Source of the DNA: Peribacillus asahii
GTDB taxonomy: Bacteria; Bacillota; Bacilli; Bacillales; DSM-1321
DNA length: 64,000 bases
Assembly (NCBI RefSeq): GCF_003570725.1
Contig: NZ_QWVS01000023.1
Location: 62,001-126,000, forward strand
Reading direction: 5' to 3'
The notes under the pieces were generated by a model. It saw only the letters and a program-made list of their open reading frames with translations, was not told the origin of the DNA and made no database searches. Below are positions 56,147 to 64,000 of this stretch, piece by piece; position 1 is the stretch's first letter, and each line of letters starts with the position of its first letter. The position numbers and the translations under genes were made by a program.

Positions 56147-56251
56147 TTGGCGAGATTAGGTCATGAATTGGTGAGATTATCGTTAGAATTGGCGAGATTT
56201 TTGGCTAAATTGGCGAAATTATATACCGAATTGGCGAGATTACCATAAAGG
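56147..56251 (+). repeat. 21-nt degenerate tandem repeat array 3 (5 units)
   Basis: Units start at 56147, 56168, 56189, 56210 and 56231, exactly 21 nt apart. Constant half TTGGCGAGATT (variants TTGGTGAGATT, TTGGCGAAATT), then a variable 10 nt ending in AA. Same family as arrays 1 and 2. No gene on it. Confidence 0.85.
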
Positions 56252-56392
56252 CATCAAGGGAGGCACACCCTTTAACGCTTTATCACGCTGTCATTTACCG
56301 AGAGGAGAGCGGATGTTATACTACTTTCCGTCAAATACTAACTCATAATGAAAATTATAGATAAAGGTTGGTAGTATAAGGAGGAATTTATT

Positions 56393-57256
56393 ATGAGAAA
56401 GCGACGTCGAGAGCCGCAGCATCCGGTCATTGAAAAGACTTTAGAATACATATTTATTTTAATTGGTTCGGCGTTAATTGCGATTGCTTTTAATGTATTT
56501 TTGTTACCGAATCAAATTGCATCAGGTGGAGTTAGCGGGATTAGTACCATTTTGGCAGCGACGTTTGGGTTTGAGCCCGCATATGTGCAATGGGCGTTTA
56601 ATATCCCGTTGTTTATTGCTGGATTAATTTTTTTAGGGATGCAATTTGGTGTGAAAACACTGATCGGTACGCTTTTTTTACCGTTTATTGTGTTTATTAC
56701 ACGAAGCTGGGAGCCGTGGACGAACGATGCTTTGCTTGGTTCTATTTGTGGGGGAATTCTTGTGGGCGTCGGTTTAGGTATTGTTTTTCTTGGCAAGGCT
56801 TCGACAGGGGGAACGGACTTAGCGGCGCAAATTATTCATAAATATACGCATTTATCACTAGGGATGTGTGTTGCCATTATTGATGGATTGATTGTACTAA
56901 GTGCTGCGTTTGTGTTTGATATTGAAAAGGGTTTGTATGCGTTAATTAGTTTGTATGCGACGGGCAAAACGATTGACCTTGTACAAATTGGCTTTAATCG
57001 CTCTAAGCTTGCCTTGATTATTACGAATAGTGAACCTGAAGTGAGGAAGGCTATATTACATGAGTTGGATCGTGGTGTTACAAGGCTCTCCGGTCAAGGC
57101 GGATATACGGATGATGAACGCCCAATTTTAATGTGTGTCGTCGATCAGTCCGAATTCACGAAACTGAAACAATTGGTCAAACTAGTTGATGCTAAAGCGT
57201 TTGTCATTGTAACGGATGCTTCTGAAGTACTTGGCGAGGGTTTTAAACGTGTATAA
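56393..57256 (+). CDS. YitT family membrane protein (DUF161 and DUF2179)
   Basis: 287 residues with five or six membrane segments in 1-190 (GSALIAIAFNVFLLPNQIAS, GGILVGVGLGIVFLGKASTG) and a soluble C-terminal DUF2179 domain (LDRGVTRLSGQGGYTDDERP, VDAKAFVIVTDASEVLGEGF). The substrate is unknown. TAAGGAGG site; transcribed alone after a gap of 140 bases. Confidence 0.92.
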   Translation: MRKRRREPQHPVIEKTLEYIFILIGSALIAIAFNVFLLPNQIASGGVSGISTILAATFGFEPAYVQWAFNIPLFIAGLIFLGMQFGVKTLIGTLFLPFIVFITRSWEPWTNDALLGSICGGILVGVGLGIVFLGKASTGGTDLAAQIIHKYTHLSLGMCVAIIDGLIVLSAAFVFDIEKGLYALISLYATGKTIDLVQIGFNRSKLALIITNSEPEVRKAILHELDRGVTRLSGQGGYTDDERPILMCVVDQSEFTKLKQLVKLVDAKAFVIVTDASEVLGEGFKRV

Positions 57257-57306
57257 AGTTGCTATAATAGAATTTGGGTAAAATATACTCAGGAGGGGGA
57301 TTATTC

Positions 57307-57624
57307 ATGAAAAAGAAAATACTCGCTTTATTAATGGGAACATCACTCGTACTAGCTGCTTGCGGTGGCAATGATGAAGGCGCTGAAACAACAGATACAG
57401 CAGGTGCTGGGGATGCTGCTAAGTTGTATGAAAATAAATGCTCTGCTTGTCATGGGGGAGATTTAGTAAGCGGTTCAGCCCCGGACTTAGATAAAATTGG
57501 CTCTAGATTGTCACAAGAAGATATTGAGAAAGTGATTCTAGAAGGGAAAGGACCTATGCCTAAAGGCTTATTAGATGAAAATGACGCAGCTAAAGTAGCG
57601 GAATGGTTAGCGGAGAAAAAGTAA
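57307..57624 (+). CDS. cccB: Cytochrome c-551, lipoprotein
   Basis: 105 residues from ATG 57307 (AGGAGGGGG upstream). A lipobox (LVLAAC) gives a lipid anchor at Cys near 20. The heme motif CSACHG and the distal methionine in GKGPMPKGLL are present. It carries electrons on the outer side of the membrane to a cytochrome oxidase. Same place as B. subtilis cccB, just before ftsE. Confidence 0.94.
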   Translation: MKKKILALLMGTSLVLAACGGNDEGAETTDTAGAGDAAKLYENKCSACHGGDLVSGSAPDLDKIGSRLSQEDIEKVILEGKGPMPKGLLDENDAAKVAEWLAEKK

Positions 57625-57656
57625 GAATAATTATTAATTTTCTTAACAAATAGTCC

Positions 57657-57684
57657 AAAAGCACCTGTTTGAGGTGCTTTTTTT
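57657..57684 (+). terminator. Terminator after cccB
   Basis: AAAGCACCT / AGGTGCTTT around GTTTG, then TTTTTG. Confidence 0.82.
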
Positions 57685-57835
57685 GTGTTCCAAATGAAAC
57701 TGAATTGTAATATATTTATTCTTAAATTGTCAAAGTTTGATGTTATAATGGTGTCTGTGAGTAAAAAGAAGGTAGTTTCTTGTTGTTTTTTGTCGAAGGA
57801 AGATAGGATTTAAAAACTAATTAGGTGGTTTTTAT

Positions 57836-58522
57836 ATGATAGAAATGAAAGATGTGTCTAAGACATATCCCAATGGCGTAGTAGCTGCCAATGGAATTAA
57901 TGTGAAAATTGCAAAAGGTGAGTTTGTTTATGTAGTCGGTCCAAGTGGGGCCGGTAAATCAACATTTATTAAAATGATGTACCGCGAAGAGAAGCCTTCA
58001 AAAGGGAATATTATCGTTAATGGGATTAACCTTCCAAGTATTCGCAACTCGAAAGTCCCTCTATTTCGCCGTAATATCGGCATGGTATTCCAAGATTTTA
58101 AATTGTTAGAGAAGTATACGGTTTATGAGAATGTAGCTTTCGCCATGGAAGTAATCGAAACGGATCCTGCTGACATTAAACCAAGAGTAATGGAAGTATT
58201 GGACCTTGTTGGATTGAAGCATAAGGCCAGAATGAAGCCAACTGAACTTTCAGGTGGAGAACAGCAGCGTGTCGCGATTGCTCGTTCGATTGTTAATGAT
58301 CCTAAAGTGGTGATTGCCGATGAACCGACAGGAAATCTAGATCCGGAAACATCATGGGATATTATGAACATATTTGAAGAGATTAATCGACGTGGCACGA
58401 CGCTTGTCATGGCGACACATAATAAAGACATCGTGAACAATATCAAACATCGCGTTATTGCGATTGAAGGCGGCCGCATTGTTCGGGATGAGCAGCGAGG
58501 AGAGTACGGATATGAAAATTAG
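57836..58522 (+). CDS. ftsE: Cell division ATP-binding protein FtsE
   Basis: 228 residues: Walker A GPSGAGKST, signature LSGGEQQRVAIARS, Walker B VVIADEPTGNLD. With FtsX it controls the wall hydrolase CwlO from inside; the hydrolase gene is two genes downstream here. Overlaps ftsX by 11 bases. Confidence 0.97.
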   Translation: MIEMKDVSKTYPNGVVAANGINVKIAKGEFVYVVGPSGAGKSTFIKMMYREEKPSKGNIIVNGINLPSIRNSKVPLFRRNIGMVFQDFKLLEKYTVYENVAFAMEVIETDPADIKPRVMEVLDLVGLKHKARMKPTELSGGEQQRVAIARSIVNDPKVVIADEPTGNLDPETSWDIMNIFEEINRRGTTLVMATHNKDIVNNIKHRVIAIEGGRIVRDEQRGEYGYEN

Positions 58523-59405
58523 TACGTTAGGTCGTCATTTCCGTGAAAGCTTTAAAAACATTGCGCGTAATGGCTGGATGACCTTTGCATCGATTAGTGC
58601 TGTAACAGTCACGTTGTTATTAGTTGGTGTTTTCTTAGTGATTATGATGAATTTAAATCATATTGCGGATAATGTGCAGAATGATGTTGAGATTAAAGCG
58701 TTTTTGGACAATGCAGCGGACGATGCTGATCGAGTTTCGATTGAAAAGGATTTGAAAAAGATTTCTGGTGTGGATACGGTCGTGTTTTCTCCAAGGGATA
58801 AAGAGTTAGATAATTTAATCGATGATCTTGGTGACAGCGGTGATGTGTTTAAACCGTTTGAACAAGATAACCCGCTCCGTGATGCGTATGTTATTAAAAC
58901 GAAATCACCAGAAGATGTAATTAAAGTCGCGAAAAAAATTGAAAAAATTGAGCTTGTTCAAAGTGTGAACTATGGTCAAGGTTTTGTAGAAAATTTATTT
59001 AGCTTTGTAGATATTGCCCGAAATATAGGGCTTGTATTAATTGCTGGATTGCTATTCACGGCGATGTTCTTAATCTCTAATACCATTAAGATTACGATCG
59101 TTGCGAGAAGTAAAGAAATTGAGATTATGAGACTTGTAGGAGCAACGAATTCATTTATTCGTTGGCCGTTCTTCCTTGAAGGATTATGGTTAGGTGTTTT
59201 CGGTTCTATTGTGCCGATTGCGTTGATTTCCATTTTTTATTCTCAATTATATACATGGGCTATGCCGCAATTTACGATTAAATATTTAGAAATGCTGCCG
59301 ACTGGTACATTTATTCTTCAAGTTTCTACGGTCTTACTGTTACTTGGAGCAATCATTGGTATGTGGGGAAGCTTAATGTCGGTTAGAAAATTCTTGAAAA
59401 TATAA
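58512..59405 (+). CDS. ftsX: Cell division protein FtsX
   Basis: 297 residues from ATG 58512 (GAGGAGAG site). Four membrane segments (about 22-42, 172-194, 222-243, 267-289) and a large outer loop between the first two that contacts the hydrolase. Permease-like partner of FtsE. A 32-base inverted repeat (CTTCTCC / GGAGAAG, 59418-59449) lies before the next gene. Confidence 0.96.
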   Translation: MKISTLGRHFRESFKNIARNGWMTFASISAVTVTLLLVGVFLVIMMNLNHIADNVQNDVEIKAFLDNAADDADRVSIEKDLKKISGVDTVVFSPRDKELDNLIDDLGDSGDVFKPFEQDNPLRDAYVIKTKSPEDVIKVAKKIEKIELVQSVNYGQGFVENLFSFVDIARNIGLVLIAGLLFTAMFLISNTIKITIVARSKEIEIMRLVGATNSFIRWPFFLEGLWLGVFGSIVPIALISIFYSQLYTWAMPQFTIKYLEMLPTGTFILQVSTVLLLLGAIIGMWGSLMSVRKFLKI

Positions 59406-59466
59406 GTAAACGATTAATCTTCTCCTTGAAGCTCAGATTTTCGGAGAAGAAAGGAGAATGTAAGAA

Positions 59467-60771
59467 ATGAAGAAGAAAATAATAGCATTGAACGCAGCTC
59501 TTGTATTGGGAGTGAGCAGTATATTTACAGCTCCAGCAGCTTATGCTGAATCTCTTTCGGATTTACATGAAAAGAGAGATAACATTCAAGATAAGCGTTC
59601 TGATATAAAGGTAGATATTAAGGATACGGAAGAAGAAATTAATAAATTGGAAGCTCAGCAGCTAACCGTTGAGGAACAGCTGGAAGAGATTGCGAAAAGT
59701 CTAGAAGAAACAGCTAGTAAAATTGAGCAAAAAAATAATGAAATTGCTGAAACAAAAGCAGAAATCGAAGCGTTAAAAGCAGAGATTATTGTGTTGAAAG
59801 ATCGAATTAAGAAACGAAATGAAGTATTGAAAGACCGAGCTGTTTCTTTCCAAGAATCAGGCGGCGATGTGAATTATTTAGAAGTAATCTTTGGTTCATC
59901 TAGCTTTAGTGACTTCCTTGATCGTGTGAATGCAGTAGCTACAATTGCTGAAGCAGACCGCGAGATTTTAATACAACATGAGAAGGATAAAGAAGAGTTA
60001 GAAGCAAAGCAAAAAGCAGTAGAAGACAAATTAGCCAGCTTAGAATCGATGAAGGCTGAGTTAGTAAAATTAGAAGAGAAGCAAAAGAAACAAAAGCAAC
60101 AAAAAGAAGAGCTTCAGAAAAAACTGAAGCACAAACACAAAGAAGCAGAAGAGTATAAAGTAGGTCTTGAGGAAGAAGCAGCGAACCTTGCTGCACAGGA
60201 ATCGGCAATTAAAAAGGCGATTGAACTAGAAAACTCACGTTTAGCAGAAGCTGAAGCGGCTCGTAAAAAAGCAGCAGAAGAAGCGAAGCAGCAATCAAGT
60301 AGTTCGTCATCAGCATCATCTTCGTCTTCACCTTCATCATCAGCTGCTGTAAAAGAGGCTCCTGCTGTTTCATCAGGCAGTTTCACACGACCAGCTGCAG
60401 GTGTTGTCACATCTCAAATGGGGCCGCGCTGGAATAAACAGCATGCTGGAATTGATATTGCCGCAAGTGGAACAGTTTCAATTGTTGCAGCCGCAGATGG
60501 AGTCGTGAGCCGTTCTTATTACTCAGATTCTTATGGAAATGTTGTCTTTATTTCTCATTCAATTGGCGGCCAATTATATACGACGGTTTATGCGCATATG
60601 AAATCTCGTCAAGCAAGCGCTGGACAAGTTGTATCAAAGGGTCAACAAATTGGTATCATGGGGAATACGGGTCACTCTTACGGACAGCATTTACACTTTG
60701 AGGTACATAAAGGACCATGGAATGTTTCGAAATCAAATGCCGTTAATCCATTAAACTATGTTTCTTATTAA
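59467..60771 (+). CDS. Coiled-coil M23 peptidase, CwlO/EnvC-like wall hydrolase partner of FtsEX
   Basis: 434 residues. Signal peptide of about 27 residues (PAAYA-ES); a long coiled coil (30-280) with EEEINKLEAQQLTVEEQLEE and ELEAKQKAVEDKLASLESMK; a serine linker; an M23 domain (305-434) with QHAGIDIA and GQHLHFEVHKG, the zinc residues. B. subtilis CwlO has the same coiled coil but an NlpC/P60 end; the M23 end is like EnvC. FtsEX probably activates or anchors it. Confidence 0.9.
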   Translation: MKKKIIALNAALVLGVSSIFTAPAAYAESLSDLHEKRDNIQDKRSDIKVDIKDTEEEINKLEAQQLTVEEQLEEIAKSLEETASKIEQKNNEIAETKAEIEALKAEIIVLKDRIKKRNEVLKDRAVSFQESGGDVNYLEVIFGSSSFSDFLDRVNAVATIAEADREILIQHEKDKEELEAKQKAVEDKLASLESMKAELVKLEEKQKKQKQQKEELQKKLKHKHKEAEEYKVGLEEEAANLAAQESAIKKAIELENSRLAEAEAARKKAAEEAKQQSSSSSSASSSSSPSSSAAVKEAPAVSSGSFTRPAAGVVTSQMGPRWNKQHAGIDIAASGTVSIVAAADGVVSRSYYSDSYGNVVFISHSIGGQLYTTVYAHMKSRQASAGQVVSKGQQIGIMGNTGHSYGQHLHFEVHKGPWNVSKSNAVNPLNYVSY

Positions 60772-60777
60772 TTGATA

Positions 60778-60815
60778 AAAAAGCAGGTAGAGGAAAACCC
60801 TCCACCTGCTTTTTT
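60778..60815 (+). terminator. Terminator after the M23 peptidase gene
   Basis: AAAAAGCAGGT-GAGG / CCTC-ACCTGCTTTTT around AAAA, then TTACTTTT. Confidence 0.88.
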
Positions 60816-60864
60816 ACTTTTAACAAAATATTCATTAAAATAAAAATAAGAAAGGATGTGAACT

Positions 60865-61770
60865 ATGGCCTATAAATCTCGTACTCAATCATCTCAATTA
60901 CTAATTTTAAAATCGTTGAACATTCGTATGAATCTTTCTGACAATGAAAAACAGCAATATTTCAACCTCGAAAAGGGTTATGAAGGGGAGGCGTTTTTTG
61001 ATACATTGACAGAAAAGCTGCAGTGTGAATGCTTGATATTAAATGATCTGCTGCTCAAAATGAATAGCACCATATTTCAAATTGATTCACTTATTATTAC
61101 GTCAGAAGACATTTACTTTTATGAAGTGAAAAATTATGAAGGGGATTATTATTATGAATCTGACAGAATATATAAGAATCCCAAGTTTGAAATTATTAAT
61201 CCAATCAACCAATTGAGTAGAAGTGAGTCCTTGTTACGTCAGTTACTCCACAATCTTGGATTTAATCTCCCCATTAATGCTTCAGTTGTTTTTATCAATC
61301 CGGAATTTACCCTATACCAATCACCTCCTAACAAGCCATTTATTTTCCCAACACAGGTTCATCGTTATTTAAATAAACTAAATAAGATATCTTTAAAACT
61401 AAATGAAAAGCACAAAAGGCTAGCCGACAAATTAGTTGAGTTGCATATTGAGGATTCCCCTTTTCAGCAATTACCATCTTATGATTATAATCAGTTACGA
61501 AAGGGAATGACATGTGTAAAGTGTGATTCATTTGCAATTTCTGTCGAGGGACACAAATGTATTTGTGAAGAATGTGGCCATAAAGAATTGGTTGAAACAG
61601 CTATCATGCAAAGTTTAAAGGAACTTAAGCTTCTTTTTCCTGATCAAAAAATTACGACAAATCTAATCTATGATTGGTGTAAAGTAGTGAAGTCTAAAAA
61701 GAGGATACGGAGGATTCTAGAGAAAAACTATAAAAAAGTGGGAGTTCATCAATGGTCCTTTTATCAATAA
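60865..61770 (+). CDS. NERD-domain protein, second copy
   Basis: 301 residues, AGAAAGGATGTG site. NERD domain at about 35-150 (LEKGYEGEAFFDTLTEKL, QIDSLIITSEDIYFYEVKNY), with the D and E-x-K core; then CVKCD and CEECG of a zinc ribbon and a helical C-terminus. Same layout as the gene at 24315 but low identity. Nuclease activity is only inferred. It lies between a terminator and the 52-nt array. AT-rich compared with ftsEX. Confidence 0.82.
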   Translation: MAYKSRTQSSQLLILKSLNIRMNLSDNEKQQYFNLEKGYEGEAFFDTLTEKLQCECLILNDLLLKMNSTIFQIDSLIITSEDIYFYEVKNYEGDYYYESDRIYKNPKFEIINPINQLSRSESLLRQLLHNLGFNLPINASVVFINPEFTLYQSPPNKPFIFPTQVHRYLNKLNKISLKLNEKHKRLADKLVELHIEDSPFQQLPSYDYNQLRKGMTCVKCDSFAISVEGHKCICEECGHKELVETAIMQSLKELKLLFPDQKITTNLIYDWCKVVKSKKRIRRILEKNYKKVGVHQWSFYQ

Positions 61771-61798
61771 AAGTAGAGTGATAATCATCTACTTTCTA
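61770..61798 (+). terminator. Terminator-like hairpin after the NERD gene
   Basis: AAAGTAGA / TCTACTTT around GTGATAATCA. Its loop and left arm contain the 14-bp direct repeat that appears again after the 52-nt array. Confidence 0.6.
61774..61787. repeat. Left 14-bp direct repeat flanking the 52-nt array
   Basis: TAGAGTGATAATCA, repeated exactly at 62859-62872 about 1.09 kb away, with the tandem array between. Confidence 0.7.
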
Positions 61799-61862
61799 AA
61801 TTAAAACTTTATTGGGGGGGCTGTTTTTTAGTGTTCCCCTGGAAAGTGTCCTTCATGACTTG

Positions 61863-62842
61863 GATGAAGGCCCTTTCGCGTGTAGGAATACAGGAAAAGG
61901 TCCTTCATAAAGCAGATGAAGGCCCTTTCGCACGTGAGAAAGCAGGGAAAAGGCCTTCATAACCCGGGTGAAGACCCTTTCGCATATGGGAAGGCAGGAA
62001 AAAGGCCTTCATAAAGCAGATGAAGGCCCTTTCACGTGTGGGAATACAGGGAAAAGGCCTTCATAAAGCAGATGAAGACCCTTTCGCATGTGAGAAGGCA
62101 GGGAAAAGGCCTTCATAAAGCAGATGAAGACCCTTTTGCATGTGAGAAGGCAGGAAAAAGGTCTTCATAAAGCAGATGAAGGCCCTTTCGCGTGTGAGAA
62201 GGCGGGAAAAAGTTCTTCATGAGGCAGATGAAGGCCGTTTCGCGTATGGGAAAGGCAGGAAAAAGGCCTTCATGAAGCAGATGAAGACCATTTGGCGTGT
62301 GGAAAAGCAGGGAAAAGGCCTTCATAACCCGGATGAAGGCCCTTTCGCATGTGGAAAAGCAGGGAAAAGGCCTTCATAACCCGGATGAAGGTCCTTTCGC
62401 ATGTGGAAAAGCGGGAAAAAGTCCTTCATAAGGCAGATGAAGGCCCTTTCGCGTGTAGAAAGGCAGGAAAAAGTCCTTCATAAGGCAGATGAAGGCCCTT
62501 TCGAGTGTGGAAAGGCAGGAAAAAGGCCTTCATAACGCGGATGAAGGCCCTTTCGCGTGTAGAAAGGCAGGAAAAAGTCCTTCATAAGGCAGATGAAGGC
62601 CCTTTCGTGTGTAGAAAGGCAGGAAAAAGGCCTTTATAACCCCGATGAAGACCCTTTCGCATGTGAGAAGGGAGGAAAAAGTCCTTCATGAAGCAGATGA
62701 AGACCCTTTCGCATGTGGAAATGCAAGAAAAAGGCCATAAAGCAGATGAAGGCCCTTTCGCGTGTGGGAAGGCAGGAAAAAGGCCTTCATAACCCCGATG
62801 AAGGCCCTTTCGCGTATTGAATGCAGACAAAAAGTCCTTCAT
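61863..62842. repeat. 52-nt tandem hairpin array (19 units)
   Basis: GAAGRCC starts at 61866, 61918, 61970, 62022, 62074, 62126, 62178, 62230, 62283, 62335, 62387, 62439, 62491, 62543, 62595, 62647, 62699, 62748 and 62800: all 52 apart except one 53 and one 49. Each unit has the arms ATGAAGGCCCTTT and AAAAAGGCCTTCAT around a GC-richer loop of about 19 nt (CGCGTGTGGGAAGGCAGG), then a 7-nt spacer with a few forms (AAAGCAG, AACCCGG, AAGGCAG, AACCCCG). A half unit precedes it (61851). No gene, and 52 is not a multiple of three. The gap 61771-62964 holds only this and its flanks. Confidence 0.93.
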
Positions 62843-62858
62843 GCCCCGCCTTTTTTAA

Positions 62859-62872
62859 TAGAGTGATAATCA
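62859..62872. repeat. Right 14-bp direct repeat flanking the 52-nt array
   Basis: TAGAGTGATAATCA, the same as 61774-61787. Confidence 0.7.
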
Positions 62873-62964
62873 GCTTCAGAGCTTTCGCTTTTCTAAATAT
62901 CATCATATTTCCCCTAATCCACTCATATAGTGAAGTACATTACAGAGTAGAAAAGGTGAATAGG

Positions 62965-64000
62965 ATGACTAAAAAATGGGTGCTTCCGTTAGTGATTGTC
63001 GTCTCGCTATTGGTGGGGTTTTCTGGTGGTTTATATTGGACAAGTTTTCAAAAGGATAGCGGACAGCAGAGCAAGCAAATAGGGAATGAAGTAGAGGAAT
63101 GGGATAAAATCGAACAAGCTTATCACTTAATTTTGAATCAATATGTGGAGGAAGTAGAGAGTGATCAATTAATTGAAGGTGCGATTCAAGGGATGGTTTC
63201 CACCTTAAAGGATCCGTATTCCGTTTATATGAACAAAGAAATGGCCCAACAATTCAATGAAACGCTTGATTCATCCTTTGAGGGGATTGGTACAGAAATT
63301 GGAATGGAAGGCGGGAAAATTATTATTGTCTCTCCTTATAAGGATTCCCCGGCTGAAAAAGCAGGTTTAAAGCCAAAAGATGAAATTGTAAAAGTAGATG
63401 GAGAAAGCGTCGAAGGGTTAGATTTATATGAAACTCGTTTAAAGATTCGTGGAGAAAAAGGCACCGTTGTGAAGCTTGAGGTTAAACGTGAGGGGATTAG
63501 TAAACCGATTGAATTTAGTATTGAACGGGCAGAAATTCCGCTCGATACGGTTTTTTCCTCTATAAAGGAAGAAGCAGGTAAGAAAGTCGGTTACATCGAA
63601 TTAACGTCTTTCTCAGAAAATACAGCAAAGGATTTTAAAGAGCAATTAAGCAAGTTAGAAAAAGCAGGGATGGAAGGACTTGTCATTGATGTACGCGGTA
63701 ATCCAGGCGGCTTGCTTTCTAGCGTTCAAGCCATTTTAGAAGAATTTATTACAAAAGAAAAGCCTTTCTTGCAAATTGCTGAGCGATCTGGAAATACAGA
63801 ATCTTTTTATACAAAGCTAACAAAGGAAAAGAGTTATCCGATTGTCGTATTAACGGATGGAGGAAGTGCTTCAGCATCGGAAATTTTAGCAGGAGCTTTG
63901 AAAGAGGCTGGAGGCTATCCGCTGGTTGGAGAGAAAACGTTTGGTAAGGGAACGGTTCAGCAAGCAGTAAAGATGGGAGATGGCAGCAATCTTAAACTGA
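62965..64000 (+). CDS. ctpB: S41 carboxyl-terminal processing protease, C-terminus outside window
   Basis: 345 codons seen from ATG 62965 (AAAAGGTGAATAGG). One N-terminal membrane anchor (about 5-26), a PDZ domain (about 100-175: SPYKDSPAEKAGLKPKDEIV), and the protease core with VIDVRGNPGGLL, catalytic Ser in GGSASASEILAGAL and Lys in GEKTFGKGTVQ. B. subtilis CtpB cuts SpoIVFA/B signals during sporulation; it also lies downstream of ftsEX there. Confidence 0.95.
   Translation, partial: MTKKWVLPLVIVVSLLVGFSGGLYWTSFQKDSGQQSKQIGNEVEEWDKIEQAYHLILNQYVEEVESDQLIEGAIQGMVSTLKDPYSVYMNKEMAQQFNETLDSSFEGIGTEIGMEGGKIIIVSPYKDSPAEKAGLKPKDEIVKVDGESVEGLDLYETRLKIRGEKGTVVKLEVKREGISKPIEFSIERAEIPLDTVFSSIKEEAGKKVGYIELTSFSENTAKDFKEQLSKLEKAGMEGLVIDVRGNPGGLLSSVQAILEEFITKEKPFLQIAERSGNTESFYTKLTKEKSYPIVVLTDGGSASASEILAGALKEAGGYPLVGEKTFGKGTVQQAVKMGDGSNLKL

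Noticed and set aside
55928-56248. Plus-strand frame with leucine heptads after prfB
   Set aside because: It starts within prfB in another frame and its heptads are produced by array 3.
61863-62842. CRISPR array
   Set aside because: Period and hairpin look similar, but whole 52-nt units are repeated; spacers are short and come in a few recurring forms, and no cas gene is near.
62113-62842. Short frames inside the 52-nt array
   Set aside because: 52 is not a multiple of three, so frames change between units; no ribosome sites.

Overview
The window is a chromosomal segment of a motile, low-GC, Gram-positive bacterium of the Bacillaceae. Supporting signs are AGGAGG-type ribosome binding sites, T-rich intrinsic terminators, a poly(glycerol-phosphate) wall teichoic acid locus, the order degS-degU-degV-comFA-comFC-yvyF-flgM-flgN-flgK-flgL-yviE-fliW-csrA-hag-flaG-fliD-fliS-fliT-hpf-secA-prfB-cccB-ftsE-ftsX-ctpB known from Bacillus, sigma-D promoters, and an RF2 programmed frameshift. 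I see no rRNA, tRNA, CRISPR array or transposase gene.

Layout: (1) 1-10 kb holds secreted cell-wall and protein hydrolases (M14 carboxypeptidase, LysM-NlpC/P60 endopeptidase, subtilase, two LytD-like glucosaminidases) around tagB and tagD. (2) 10-20 kb is the teichoic acid locus: two glycerophosphotransferases, the TagGH exporter, TagA, TagO and an LCP ligase. (3) 20-28 kb holds yvyE, degS-degU, degV, a NERD-domain gene, comFA, comFC and yvyF. (4) 28-50 kb is a sigma-D flagellar and flagellin region. (5) 50-64 kb holds an L,D-transpeptidase, a convergent sinI/sinR pair, secA, prfB, a YitT protein, cytochrome c-551, ftsEX with a CwlO-like hydrolase, a second NERD gene, a 1-kb hairpin repeat array and the start of ctpB.

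The flagellin region is the most unusual part. The first flagellin gene (32923-35733) is cut by two structurally different group I introns (33130-33405 and about 35257-35619). Joining the exons restores a 723-residue flagellin. Downstream lie two decayed flagellin 3' ends (36496-36540 and 36902-36946), each preceded by intron remnants and followed by its own terminator. The 3' end of an acyltransferase gene appears to be built from intron sequence. A second, intron-free flagellin gene of 857 residues (43802-46375) has its own sigma-D promoter and a private FliS-like gene. Between them sit three small genes, one YjfB-like, and a 1524-residue protein with eight exact 82-residue tandem repeats followed by an FlhB-tail gene.

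Non-coding structure is also notable. Three intergenic arrays (18969-19136, 24260-24357, 56147-56251) share one degenerate repeat with an exact 21-nt period, a constant half (TTGGC-NN-GATT) and a variable half; one supplies the C-terminal codons of a NERD protein. A fourth array (61863-62842) has 19 hairpin units of 52 nt flanked by a 14-bp direct repeat. A structured repeat of about 140 bp occurs twice in the teichoic acid locus with compensatory stem changes. The sinI-like and sinR-like genes are convergent rather than tandem.
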